From positions 229,655 to 293,654 of the forward strand of contig NZ_KE384309.1 in the NCBI RefSeq assembly GCF_000425125.1: a stretch of DNA of 64,000 nucleotides. Reading direction: 5' to 3'. Below the pieces are notes generated by a model. That model saw only the letters and a list, made by a program, of their open reading frames with translations. It had not been told where the DNA came from and ran no database searches. Positions 20,101-28,305 of this stretch are shown here, one piece after another (position 1 is the stretch's first letter; each line of letters starts with the position of its first letter). A program made the translations under genes and the position numbers. The stretch is from Paenibacillus taiwanensis DSM 18679. GTDB taxonomy: Bacteria; Bacillota; Bacilli; Paenibacillales; Paenibacillaceae.

Positions 20101-22304
20101 TTCAGCCAGGTGCTGTACAGCAGGCACATCTGGGGTTGAACGCTATTCAGTCTGACCATATTCAGCAGGGAGCAATCCTTTGCGGGCATATAGATGAGGC
20201 AGCCATTCATGAACGGCACTTGCAAGCCAATTGTATTGCAGCTGCCCATATCCGCTCGGGAGCAATCGAGAGCCAGCATCTGCTGGCACGGAGTGTGCAA
20301 GCAGATCATCTTGCCTGCCAGTCCGTAGGAATGGATGCAATTGCAGATGGTGCTGTAGGCCGTACTCAATTGTCTCATCAGGCAGTAGGGCAGGAACAGC
20401 TCGCGAACGGAGCCGTTGCTGCGGAGCATATCCAGCAAGGAGTTATTGAAGGGCATCATATTCATAACGAAACAATTGGTTCGAAGCATATCCAAGCGGA
20501 AGCTATAGATGGAAGACACTTAAAACATGCTATTATTTCTTCCCATCATTTAACAGAAGGTTTTTTGCTTCCGCATCATTTAAGAGAACAAATGATTAAT
20601 GAAAGCCATATCGCAGCCGATTCCATTCGGACGGATATGCTGAAGGAATGTGCTGTGGACACGTCACAACTGGCAGATGGAGCCGTGAAGAGCAGTAAGT
20701 TGTCGGCGGCAGCAGTTCAAGCGAACCACCTCGCTGATCAAGCGATTCATAGCTGTCATGTAGGAGAAGGTGTCATTAAAGGGCAGCACATTGCATATTC
20801 AGAAATAGGCGGGGAACATTTATTGCCGATGTCCGTTGGGTCGAGACAACTTGCGATAAACTCGATCAGAACGGATCATTTGACACCTTTTTCTGTTGGG
20901 AAAGAACAACTGGCTGAGGGCGCTGTCACGGGTGATAAGATTGCATCCCATGCTGTTCGTGGCGAGCATATTGAGCCACATTCGATCGCGTCCTACATGC
21001 TGCAGGACCATATTATAGTTACTGAAAAGCTAGCGGACGGAAGCGTCACAGGTACGAAATTGGCGATGAGAACCGTTTCAGGGGAGCATCTGATAGCTAA
21101 CTCCATTCAAGGGGAATTGATCAATAATACTGCCGTTCATGCACGACACATCGCGGATCGTGCTGTAGGCGCAAACCATATTGGCCAGGGAGTAGTGGGG
21201 GGAGAGCATCTTACGGAAGCGGCTGTGGACAGCACTCATCTAGGGTTGGGAGTGATTCATAGTGAGCACCTGCGTGATGAAACCGTCACAAACGAGAAAT
21301 TGGCAGCAGGGTGCGTGACTAGCGCTAAAATCGCGATACAAGCGATCGAAGCGGCACACATTCAAGTGCAGGCAATAACGAATGAGCTCCTCGCGTGTGA
21401 GGCTGTCACGTCAAATAAGCTGGCGGATGGCAGTGTAACAACAGAGAAGCTTGCTCACAGATGTGTGACGAGTGGGCAGATCGATCTTGGTGCAATAAAG
21501 TGTGACCATCTGGAGCCAGGTGCAGTCGGCATGCTTCAACTGGCGGAAAACGCCGTAGGCGCACAGCATATTGGAGCTTGCGAAATTAATGACACACATA
21601 TCCAAGCTCATGCGATTGGGTCTTTACAGTTGCAGTTGGCGGCTGTCAGGAATGAACATCTGGCTGATGGAGGTATTACGGAGGAGAAGCTGTCAGATGG
21701 GAGTGTAGGTGCGAGCAAGATTTTGCAGCAGTCAATCGGCCGTGAACATATACAGGCTGAAGCGATTAACACGGCGATGATTCAGAATGACAGCATTACC
21801 AATGATAAGCTGGTCAATGGAGCCGTGACAGGTCAGAAGCTGGCAGCGGAATCGATCCACTCAATCCACCTTCGCAACGATTCTGTTATGGCGGAACATC
21901 TAGCAGCAGCTTCGGTATCTGCACGTACGATTCGAGAGGGAGCCATTCAGGCAGAGCATGTGCAAGAAGGGGCAATTCAGGGACACCATCTCCAAAAATA
22001 CGCAGTAACAGCCGAACACTGCAACTATTCTCCGGTTCGTACCGCAGCTACAAAACGTGCAGCTTTGCAGCAATTTGGTACAACACCGTTTGAACTTCAC
22101 GAAGTAGAAGATCGGATGACACTTACGATTTATTTTCAAGAGCCATACGATAACGTGAATTACGTGCTTGTTGCTATGACCGATCAAGAAGCATGTTACG
22201 CCGTATTAACACAACGATGGCAGGATAGCGCTGATATCTCCATCGTCCGTCGATGTAAAGGGGACACACTTCAAGGTCAACTGTCGTGGATCGTCATCTC
22301 TTAG
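17133..22304 (+). CDS. Giant decapeptide-repeat protein (WIAG-tail-like)
   Basis: A 1723-residue protein in three parts. Residues 1-183 are basic then low-complexity and polar. Residues 184-1629 are a continuous array of 10-residue units of consensus [SA]-[IV]-x-x-x-[KH]-[LI]-x-x-x (for example AITSEKLAQQ, SIQSDKLAEH). Residues 1630-1723 form a unique C-terminal domain ending QLSWIVIS. Repeats plus tail match what I recall as the WIAG-tail proteins of Paenibacillus, although the terminal residues differ from that name. There is no signal peptide, as is normal for coat proteins assembled from the mother cell. The regular Ile/Val and Leu/Ile spacing suggests a solenoid or fibre. GTG 17133 has AAAGGAG 7 bases upstream. 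Being surrounded by glycosyltransferases, it may be the glycosylated scaffold (inference). Confidence 0.85.
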   Translation: MQKKRNTRSTSKVKKSLYIVDNPNKSELKWLDRPSRKRNTNVTGKKEVTLNAIAEQLIAAPEGIAGNANGVTTDDGTVTVGERLDDKEQMPQLSSAAALISADVELVNMARERSESREGESSSVNRNDGPTSVVNDPTGQATELHRPTAAQYGISDTQREHLLTEKQHKRLKAFIYTDDIVDEAITNEKIAPHSIDGSKLKRDSVNADSLRDHAITGIKIVDGAVTGSKIAAESIAGEHLISNAISGSKIRDRSITSEKIKDGSITSGKLADKTIDASKIAEGSIETKHLRALIISNELLQEQAVTSDKIRSGAIHTENLANESVDTSKIAEEAITSSKIRTGAITSEKLAQQSIQSDKLAEHSVTRYHLADDSIESRHIMPSQIDSEHIAPEAITGDHIKVGSVSGKQLMPAAVQSYHLVEQSINQGHIGQGEVHGWHLKEQAITVGKLADQSISTVKLVDHAVTSSKIADQSILPCKLADEAIEERHIAKHAVNTQHIATMAVNGEHIVPESIGKEHIVAAAIEERHLRDGAVTSSILGAQAVQSVHLDHQSVSAAHVQDGTVTAEKLSKGSVGADAIADAAVTVEKLANWSITSEKLAENSIAPHHLQSGAVTSMVIGAGAVLDGHIAPNMIGSEHIRAQSISAEMLKNDAVTSDKISPQAICDYHLGMGAIYSHHLADHIVTSLKLSPESVSSDKLSDLAVSTSKLANKSVTADKLAPDSVETVHIIEGAITQDLIHEASILSRHLTDELIDTRHLALNAVDHGAIQAGAVTTDKIAPQSIVSKLLAAGSIHAEHVANETIHTSHISKESIHSEHLQDGAVTQSKLGDGSVGAAQLQAGSVSELHLANNSITGEKVGERAISSLHLADGAIQAEHLNERIIGSCHIQEQSITSEMLVDNSITQEKIHTNAITGKHLALETISGKHIRVEAIQGYHIKKGSIFVHHLGPDILSGAFIADGSLDGVKLQDHSIEGTHLTAGAISAEHIQPGAVQQAHLGLNAIQSDHIQQGAILCGHIDEAAIHERHLQANCIAAAHIRSGAIESQHLLARSVQADHLACQSVGMDAIADGAVGRTQLSHQAVGQEQLANGAVAAEHIQQGVIEGHHIHNETIGSKHIQAEAIDGRHLKHAIISSHHLTEGFLLPHHLREQMINESHIAADSIRTDMLKECAVDTSQLADGAVKSSKLSAAAVQANHLADQAIHSCHVGEGVIKGQHIAYSEIGGEHLLPMSVGSRQLAINSIRTDHLTPFSVGKEQLAEGAVTGDKIASHAVRGEHIEPHSIASYMLQDHIIVTEKLADGSVTGTKLAMRTVSGEHLIANSIQGELINNTAVHARHIADRAVGANHIGQGVVGGEHLTEAAVDSTHLGLGVIHSEHLRDETVTNEKLAAGCVTSAKIAIQAIEAAHIQVQAITNELLACEAVTSNKLADGSVTTEKLAHRCVTSGQIDLGAIKCDHLEPGAVGMLQLAENAVGAQHIGACEINDTHIQAHAIGSLQLQLAAVRNEHLADGGITEEKLSDGSVGASKILQQSIGREHIQAEAINTAMIQNDSITNDKLVNGAVTGQKLAAESIHSIHLRNDSVMAEHLAAASVSARTIREGAIQAEHVQEGAIQGHHLQKYAVTAEHCNYSPVRTAATKRAALQQFGTTPFELHEVEDRMTLTIYFQEPYDNVNYVLVAMTDQEACYAVLTQRWQDSADISIVRRCKGDTLQGQLSWIVIS
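17682..22019 (+). repeat. 144-unit, 30-bp coding tandem repeat array
   Basis: The DNA encoding residues 184-1629 of the giant protein repeats every 30 bases. By reading the translation, 144 complete decapeptide units plus a final six-residue partial unit keep phase without an insertion or deletion. Units alternate loosely between Lys and His at position 6. DNA-level divergence between units is high, so the array is old rather than freshly expanded. Confidence 0.9.
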
Positions 22305-22401
22305 TGGACGTATACGAGTGATTGTGATGAAGCGGCAAGCGTGGAAAATTACGGCTTCGTTAAAGGTGTATTAGGGGAGAAGCTCCATTTCTGCATGGAA
22401 C

Positions 22402-22438
22402 AGACCGGGAGATAACTGGCCCGGTCTATCGTTTTTTT
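22402..22438 (+). terminator. Intrinsic terminator after the repeat-protein gene
   Basis: AGACCGGG/CCCGGTCT stem with a 10-base loop, then ATCG and seven T. It isolates the giant gene from the glycosyltransferase operon that begins at 22560. Confidence 0.88.
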
Positions 22439-22559
22439 GCAGCAATGAATGGCTAAAGTCAGTCAACGTGTACAATTGCCGTTACCACATTTATCCTTGC
22501 TCATACTATGTGTTGTAGCAGCAGGTACAGCAGGCTTATTTGTGGCAGGGGGTGCATAT

Positions 22560-23474
22560 ATGCGTCGATATAAGCGAATACGACGCCCGAACCGCAGCCA
22601 GATGGGTGTACGTTCAGGCAAACGAACAGAGAGCTTCTCGCTTAGCAGAGGGAGGAGGCGCATACGACGCGGCGGCTCATTACGGTACAACAGTAGTATG
22701 CGTAAAGCGTTGAGCAGACGGAACAAGTGGTGGATGTCGCACCCACACCCTATCGTTTCGGTTATTATTCCGGTCATGAACGAACGTCGTACAATTGCGA
22801 AGGTCATTCATGAGGCCAGCAGGGTCCATCCCGAGACTGAAGTCATTGTAGTGTCTAATGGTTCGTCAGATGGGTCCGATCTACTGGCGGAGGGAGCCGG
22901 GGCACATGTTATTCGGCATGCCAATCCTCTAGGTCACGATGTAGGCCGGGCCAAAGGTGCGGAGGCAGCAAAAGGTGAGATTTTACTTTTTATCGACGGG
23001 GACATGATCATACCGGCAGAGCGCTTAAAACCATTTATAAAGGCCGTTGCCGCAGGTGTAGATGTGGCGTTAAATGATTATTCAGGGCCAACCAACAGGC
23101 GTTATGTACATCGTGTCGTCTTGGCCAAGCATACGCTTAATGCATTGTTGTCTCGATCGGATCTCAAAGGGGCGTCCATGACGGCCGTTCCGCATGCTCT
23201 AAGCCGAAGGGCTGTGGATGCTATGGGGACCGACTGTTTATCGATCCCGCCGCTCGCTCATGCTAAGGCAGTCCATCAAGGACTTCGAATGGAACGGACA
23301 GTTAGCATCGATGTTGGCAGGCTGAATCCGATTCGAACGAAGCAAGATGAGCAAGATCCACTTACAGCCCTGATCGACAATGACCATCTTCAATCTGTAC
23401 GCTGGATCATTGATCAAACGGACAATCGAGGCGGTTACACGGATTTGAACCGGCAGCGCCATCTTGTGAGGTGA
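22560..23474 (+). CDS. GT2-like glycosyltransferase with Arg-rich N-terminus (copy 1)
   Basis: A 304-residue protein. Residues 1-58 are extremely basic (MRRYKRIRRPNRSQM and GRRRIRRGG). The GT-A domain follows: IVSVIIPVMNERRTIAKVIHEA, VVSNGSSDGSD, and DxD-type FIDGDMIIP (Asp146, Asp148). ATG 22560 is preceded by AGGGGGTG at about 5 bases. The open frame extends back to ATG 22449, which would add a hydrophobic helix, but that ATG lies just after a terminator and has no Shine-Dalgarno. It is a paralogue of the next gene: both have GHDVGR, DVALND and TAVPHALSRR. The next start overlaps or abuts its stop. Probable role: spore-surface glycan transfer. Confidence 0.78.
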   Translation: MRRYKRIRRPNRSQMGVRSGKRTESFSLSRGRRRIRRGGSLRYNSSMRKALSRRNKWWMSHPHPIVSVIIPVMNERRTIAKVIHEASRVHPETEVIVVSNGSSDGSDLLAEGAGAHVIRHANPLGHDVGRAKGAEAAKGEILLFIDGDMIIPAERLKPFIKAVAAGVDVALNDYSGPTNRRYVHRVVLAKHTLNALLSRSDLKGASMTAVPHALSRRAVDAMGTDCLSIPPLAHAKAVHQGLRMERTVSIDVGRLNPIRTKQDEQDPLTALIDNDHLQSVRWIIDQTDNRGGYTDLNRQRHLVR

Positions 23475-23479
23475 AAACG

Positions 23480-24691
23480 TTGAAGCGAAAGGGAATGAAG
23501 CGAGTGAAATTCCGCCGTAAGGCGCAGCAATCCAGACGTGTAGCTGCTGCTGTTCGCAGAAGCCGAAGTCGACTTCAACGGCCGCGGCACAAGAAGAGGC
23601 GATTGCGTGTTACACAGACGGCTGTAAAAGCGAAGCAGAACAAACAGATGAAGCGGGGTTCTCGGTTACATGAACCTTCCGTATCAGCTTCCTTTATACA
23701 AAGCTCGGAAGAGGCAGGTATGCGAGATGGACTATTGGCACGAGATGCTCAATCCCAACTGCTTGACCTGCATTTGCGATTAAAGGCATTAAAGCAATCA
23801 TTTCGTGCATATTATGCCAACACCTGCTCCCATCTGGAATCGTACGAGGCGATAATGGCATTAGGAACAGCTTACCAGAACGGATATTCACGCGCAGCAG
23901 GACCGGATCTGGCGCTGCCTTCGGTTGTACTAATTCCGTCTTCGAAGCGGCATGCCGTCATCATTAGTGCGATGAATGAACAAGAACGAATTGGCGCGGT
24001 GCTGCACGAGTTGGAGCGACTTGTGCCAGATGAGTTGATCATTATCGTCAACGGCTCCACGGATATGACGCTCCAGTTAGCAAGAGAAGCGTCGTCTGCT
24101 GCAACGATTGTCCATTACCCCGATGCAATAGGGCACGATGTTGGCCGTTCCATCGGCGCGAAGCTGGCTAGAGCAGATGTAATGCTATTTACGGACAGTG
24201 ATTTCCAAGTTCCAGCAGAGGACTTGGGCGCATTTCTTTGGGCGGTTGAGAGTGGTGTAGATGTGGCATTAAACGATATTAGTCCATTTATGGGAACATT
24301 TGACTCCAGAGATGCGATCAGTCATTGCAAGTTATGGCTGAACTGCACGTTGGGCCGAGAAGATTTGGATGTGAATTCGCTGACTGCGGTGCCGCATGCA
24401 TTAAGTCGGCGTACAGTAGATACGATTGGTGTTGATGCGCTAAGTGTTCCACCACGTGCGCATGCATTAGCGGTACTGCACGGATTAAACGTGCAGCAAG
24501 TACACGTCGTAGATGTCATTACACATAATCGAATACGGGCTACAAACGTTGGCACCCACAATCCTGTGGCTCAACTTATACTCGGGGACCATGTGGAAGC
24601 TATTCAGGAAATATGGAATTGGCATGGTGACTATCTTCACGAGCCCCAGCGTAATCGTGATCAGATCGCGCTCAGGAGGAATGGAACATGA
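23480..24691 (+). CDS. GT2-like glycosyltransferase with Arg/Lys-rich N-terminus (copy 2)
   Basis: A 403-residue protein. Residues 1-62 are dominated by Arg and Lys, a helical linker follows (70-130), then AYQNGYSRAAG, which resembles the Gly/Tyr motif of neighbouring proteins. The GT-A core has AVIISAMNEQERIGAVLHEL, VNGSTDMTLQLA and FTDSDFQVP (DSD at 239-241). It shares long conserved segments with the gene before it, so the pair arose by tandem duplication, but this copy has an extra 90-100 residues before the catalytic domain. TTG 23480 has GAGGTG 6 bases upstream; GTG 23471 is the alternative. Its stop overlaps the next ATG (ATGA). Confidence 0.8.
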   Translation: MKRKGMKRVKFRRKAQQSRRVAAAVRRSRSRLQRPRHKKRRLRVTQTAVKAKQNKQMKRGSRLHEPSVSASFIQSSEEAGMRDGLLARDAQSQLLDLHLRLKALKQSFRAYYANTCSHLESYEAIMALGTAYQNGYSRAAGPDLALPSVVLIPSSKRHAVIISAMNEQERIGAVLHELERLVPDELIIIVNGSTDMTLQLAREASSAATIVHYPDAIGHDVGRSIGAKLARADVMLFTDSDFQVPAEDLGAFLWAVESGVDVALNDISPFMGTFDSRDAISHCKLWLNCTLGREDLDVNSLTAVPHALSRRTVDTIGVDALSVPPRAHALAVLHGLNVQQVHVVDVITHNRIRATNVGTHNPVAQLILGDHVEAIQEIWNWHGDYLHEPQRNRDQIALRRNGT

Positions 24692-25446
24692 CACTTGCTC
24701 ATACAGAGGCGCCAATGTCAAGCATTATCATTCCTACGTATAACCGCTGCGAATTGTTGCGGCAATGCGTCTTATCCATACGCACGTATACGGATGTACC
24801 GTATGAGATCATTGTGGTCGATAATCACTCCACAGACGATACACACCAGTATTGTCTTGCGGAAAGGCTCACTTACGTATCTCTGCCGGAGAACAAGGGG
24901 TTCCCCGCAGCTTGTAATGCAGGGATGCTGATCAGCTCAGGTGATACCATCGTACTGCTTAATAATGATGTGATCGTGTCCCATTATTGGCTTCGCAATT
25001 TAAATCAAGCTCTAATGGAACATGAAGATGTCGGTATCGTTGGCCCAACGACCAATTATGCCAGCGGGCGCCAGCAAGTGAATCATCATTACGAAAATAT
25101 GGAACAGTTTCATCGTTTGACTGTGCAACTTAATCAATCAGATCGTACCAAACGTGAGCGTGTACAGCGTATAGTCGGGCTTTGTTTTGCCTTGAAGCGT
25201 AAGGTTATGAATACGATAGGTCTGATGGATGAGCAATTTACTCCAGGCCATTATGAGGATGATGACTTTTGCCTAAGAGCACGGATGAGCGGCTACGGCA
25301 TTATGATATGCGGGGATGTGTTCGTTCACCATTATGGCAGTCATAGCTTCAAACAGTTCGGGGAGACTCAGCTCCAACAGTTGGTGCAGCGTAATTATGA
25401 GTTGTTTAAGCGCAAATGGAATATCGATCCCCATCATTTTATGTGA
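24688..25446 (+). CDS. GT2 glycosyltransferase (rhamnosyltransferase-like)
   Basis: A 252-residue GT-A enzyme with SSIIIPTYNRCELLRQC, VVDNHSTDDT, KGFPAACNAGM, the DxD-equivalent LLNNDVIV (92-94) and the C-terminal HYEDDDFCLRARMSGY motif. This pattern is typical of rhamnosyl- or related 6-deoxyhexosyl-transferases, which fits the dTDP-sugar genes immediately downstream. It is co-translated with the previous gene through an ATGA overlap, with AGGAGGA 8 bases before the start. It has no basic tag. Confidence 0.85.
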   Translation: MTLAHTEAPMSSIIIPTYNRCELLRQCVLSIRTYTDVPYEIIVVDNHSTDDTHQYCLAERLTYVSLPENKGFPAACNAGMLISSGDTIVLLNNDVIVSHYWLRNLNQALMEHEDVGIVGPTTNYASGRQQVNHHYENMEQFHRLTVQLNQSDRTKRERVQRIVGLCFALKRKVMNTIGLMDEQFTPGHYEDDDFCLRARMSGYGIMICGDVFVHHYGSHSFKQFGETQLQQLVQRNYELFKRKWNIDPHHFM

Positions 25447-25458
25447 GGAGGAAGAGAT

Positions 25459-26190
25459 GTGAAAGGAATTATTTTGGCGGGCGGCACGGGAACACGACTA
25501 TATCCTTTAACAAAGCTAGTAAATAAACATTTGCTTCCCGTCGGCAAGTATCCGATGATTAGCTATGGCATGGAGCGGCTTCGTTTTGCGGGGGTGACGG
25601 ATTTAATTATCGTTACTGGCAAAATGTCAGCGGCTTTGTTCACCGAATATATCGGGAGCGGGCAGCAATTTGGGATGCGCGTGACCTTTTCTATTCAAGA
25701 AGAAGCAGGTGGAATCGCACAAGCCTTATCACTGGCAGAGCCTTTTTTAGCCCCAGGCGAGAAGTTTGTCGTACTGCTTGGCGATAATTTGTTTCAAGAG
25801 GACATTACCCCTTATGTACAGTCGTATTTGGAGCAAGGATCAGGTGAAGCCCGTGTTTTACTGAAGAAGGTGTCTGATCCCAGAAGGTACGGTGTGCCCG
25901 TATTTGACGAGGTTAAACAAGATTACATTGTACGAATCGAAGAAAAGCCGAAGCAGCCCAAGTCTTATTACTGCGTAACAGGTATTTATATGTACGATAC
26001 GGAAGTGTTTCGCCATATTCACAGCATTGCGCCTTCCGCGCGTGGTGAACTTGAAATAACGGATGTAAACAATGTATACGCACAAGCGGATCGTCTAAAA
26101 TATGACGTGCTAAAGGGATGGTGGACAGATGCCGGAACTTTTGACTCCTTTAATGAAGCAGCGATAAAACTGCGAGGGGTGCAGTTATGA
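25459..26190 (+). CDS. spsI: Glucose-1-phosphate thymidylyltransferase, SpsI-like
   Basis: A 243-residue nucleotidyltransferase that would make dTDP-glucose from dTTP and glucose-1-phosphate. It has the signature GIILAGGTGTRLYPLT, the sugar-binding KHLLPVGKYPM and the metal site LLGDNLF. At 243 residues it matches the short SpsI type of Bacillus spore polysaccharide clusters rather than RmlA of about 290. GTG 25459 follows a GAGGAGGAAGAG stretch. The next gene overlaps by 4 bases and encodes the next step of the pathway. Confidence 0.85.
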   Translation: MKGIILAGGTGTRLYPLTKLVNKHLLPVGKYPMISYGMERLRFAGVTDLIIVTGKMSAALFTEYIGSGQQFGMRVTFSIQEEAGGIAQALSLAEPFLAPGEKFVVLLGDNLFQEDITPYVQSYLEQGSGEARVLLKKVSDPRRYGVPVFDEVKQDYIVRIEEKPKQPKSYYCVTGIYMYDTEVFRHIHSIAPSARGELEITDVNNVYAQADRLKYDVLKGWWTDAGTFDSFNEAAIKLRGVQL

Positions 26191-27179
26191 GAAAGCTGTT
26201 AGTGACAGGAGGAATGGGATTTATCGGGAGTAATTTTATCGGATATTTGCTTGCGCACTATACGGATATTCATATTACGAATGCGGATGCGCTGACGTAT
26301 GCTGGAAATCCCGATAATGTGGCACAATGGAGCCAGTCTGATCACTATCGATTTGTGAAAACAGACATTACGGACGCAGAGCAAGTTCGCTATTTATTCC
26401 AGGGTGAATCCTATGAAGCCGTGTTTCATTTTGCAGCAGAATCACATGTTGACCGCAGTATTACAGGGCCTGAACAGTTCGTACGCACGAACGTGCTCGG
26501 AACTTTTCACCTGCTTGAAGCTGCAAAGGCAAGCGGAGTAGGTCGCTTTATTCATATTTCCACTGATGAAGTATATGGTTCACTCGGAGCAGCAGGGTAC
26601 TTTACGGAAGACACGCCGCTGCAGCCGAATAGCCCTTATTCTGCAAGCAAAGCAAGCTCTGACTTGTTGGCCAGGTCCTATGTACACACATATGGAATGC
26701 CCATTCTTGTTACGAGGTGTTCCAATAATTACGGTCCTTATCAATTCCCAGAGAAGTTAATCCCAACCATTATTGTCAGGGCGCTTACTAATCAATCCAT
26801 ACCGGTATATGGTGATGGTTTAAATGTTCGTGACTGGCTGTATGTGCTTGATCATTGTGCGGCAATCGCCGCGGTATGGGAGCGTGGCGTAGAAGGCGAA
26901 GTATACAATATTGGCGGTCATCAAGAACGAATGAACATTGACATCGTTCGTGCTGTATTACAATTGTTAGGCAAGCCGGAATCGTTGATCACTTTTGTAG
27001 CCGATCGCAGCGGCCATGACCGCAGGTATGCCATTGACCCAGCAAAGACAGAGCGGGAACTGGGTTGGGTGCCTGTCGAGACGTTGGAAACCGGGCTTGA
27101 AAAAACGGTTAAGTGGTATGTTGACAACAGGGTTTGGTGGGAACGAATCCAATCTGGCTCTTATCGGAAAGGAAGATGA
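26187..27179 (+). CDS. spsJ: dTDP-glucose 4,6-dehydratase, SpsJ/RfbB-like
   Basis: A 330-residue extended SDR converting dTDP-glucose to dTDP-4-keto-6-deoxyglucose. It shows the NAD-binding VTGGMGFIGSNFI, the STDEVYG motif with the catalytic Asp-Glu pair, YSASK (Tyr/Lys catalytic pair) and RCSNNYGPYQFPEKL. The ATG overlaps the spsI stop. No RmlC-type 3,5-epimerase gene is adjacent, so the final sugar (L-rhamnose or another 6-deoxyhexose) is open. Confidence 0.92.
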   Translation: MRKLLVTGGMGFIGSNFIGYLLAHYTDIHITNADALTYAGNPDNVAQWSQSDHYRFVKTDITDAEQVRYLFQGESYEAVFHFAAESHVDRSITGPEQFVRTNVLGTFHLLEAAKASGVGRFIHISTDEVYGSLGAAGYFTEDTPLQPNSPYSASKASSDLLARSYVHTYGMPILVTRCSNNYGPYQFPEKLIPTIIVRALTNQSIPVYGDGLNVRDWLYVLDHCAAIAAVWERGVEGEVYNIGGHQERMNIDIVRAVLQLLGKPESLITFVADRSGHDRRYAIDPAKTERELGWVPVETLETGLEKTVKWYVDNRVWWERIQSGSYRKGR

Positions 27180-27183
27180 TGTG

Positions 27184-28263
27184 ATGAAGAGGACTTCGCA
27201 AGCGAGCACATCTGCAAGTCATCCAAGCGATGCAGTCCTTGTTCATGCTCACCGCAAAAAGCAGAGTACTCGTAGCCATTCCCAAGGAGCATCGGATGCG
27301 CGCCTTAAACCTGGCGCGCGTCCACTCAGGAGCAGGCGCCGGCTCAAGCGGGGGAAGAAGAAGTGGCGTCGTGCCATGCGACCACGCAAGCCAGTACCCC
27401 TTCAGCCTGTTATTGCGCCTGATATCGTTGAAGCAGAACGAAGCATCGCCTATGAGGATGGATTCCGTAAAGGCAAATACGAGGGTGGAGAGGCTGTACT
27501 TGCTGGCCTTATACCAGAAGATCACATTCTTCCTGACATTCCGGTAGAGCATGTCATTGCACTAGGCTTCGAGCAAGTGAAACATCTATTAAAGCCACTG
27601 GTCGATCCACAGACCATTTTAGCAGAAATGATTCAGGCACTAGATGAGCAGCGCCCGATGTCTCTCGTTCGGCTTGGGGATGGCGAACTGCTTGCGTTAG
27701 CGCATGACCGCGTGCTTTCATCCGCCTTGGTGCAAAGAGAGGGACCTTTTCTGCCTTACTCTGGAATAGAAGTGCCCGACCATGAGTATAGAGAGCAATT
27801 GGCCGAGTCTGTGCGCAAAGCCACTTTTGTAGGTATTCCTACAGCCAAAACCCCCAATTTCCAAGGACTCGTACACCCATTGCTCCGCTCATATGGCATG
27901 TCTGTTGCTGCTATGCGATTAACTTATTCCACTGTTAATTACATGTTAGCGCAGCAGGGCGCTTTGCTGCGGTTGATGCAAGGGCGACGTGTACTCGTAA
28001 TCGGCAACGTAGCAGAAGAACTCTCGCAAGTGCTTCAACAGCATGGTATTGCAGTTGCGGGCCTTATTACACCGGTGATCGGTGTAAGAGATATTGCTAG
28101 AGTGATGCAGGAAGCTCGTTCTTACCAGTATGATTTTGCACTCGTAGCAGCAGGTATTCCAGCGGTGATTCTTGCAGAGCGTATTGCTTCGCAGTATGGC
28201 AAAGTAGCTATAGACTTTGGTCATCTAGCTAATAAAATTGCAAGCAGGGAACATCCGCTATAA
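27184..28263 (+). CDS. GT-D fold glycosyltransferase with basic/Gly-Tyr N-terminal tag
   Basis: A 359-residue protein. Residues 22-70 are Arg/Lys-rich (PLRSRRRLKRGKKKWRR), residues 90-108 hold a Gly/aromatic segment (YEDGFRKGKYEGGEAVLAG), and a catalytic domain follows. MSLVRLGDGELLALAHD (RLGDGE at 163-168) is the characteristic motif of GT-D (DUF1792) glycosyltransferases, whose DxE binds the metal/nucleotide sugar. Later segments PTAKTPNFQGLVHPLL and VLVIGNVAEEL also fit. The open frame begins at 27016 inside the spsJ-like gene; AAAGGAAG 8 bases before ATG 27184 sets the start. Confidence 0.8.
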   Translation: MKRTSQASTSASHPSDAVLVHAHRKKQSTRSHSQGASDARLKPGARPLRSRRRLKRGKKKWRRAMRPRKPVPLQPVIAPDIVEAERSIAYEDGFRKGKYEGGEAVLAGLIPEDHILPDIPVEHVIALGFEQVKHLLKPLVDPQTILAEMIQALDEQRPMSLVRLGDGELLALAHDRVLSSALVQREGPFLPYSGIEVPDHEYREQLAESVRKATFVGIPTAKTPNFQGLVHPLLRSYGMSVAAMRLTYSTVNYMLAQQGALLRLMQGRRVLVIGNVAEELSQVLQQHGIAVAGLITPVIGVRDIARVMQEARSYQYDFALVAAGIPAVILAERIASQYGKVAIDFGHLANKIASREHPL

Positions 28264-28305
28264 GTTGGCAATGTTATTCCACACTATGCTGGAGGTGTCA
28301 AGAAG

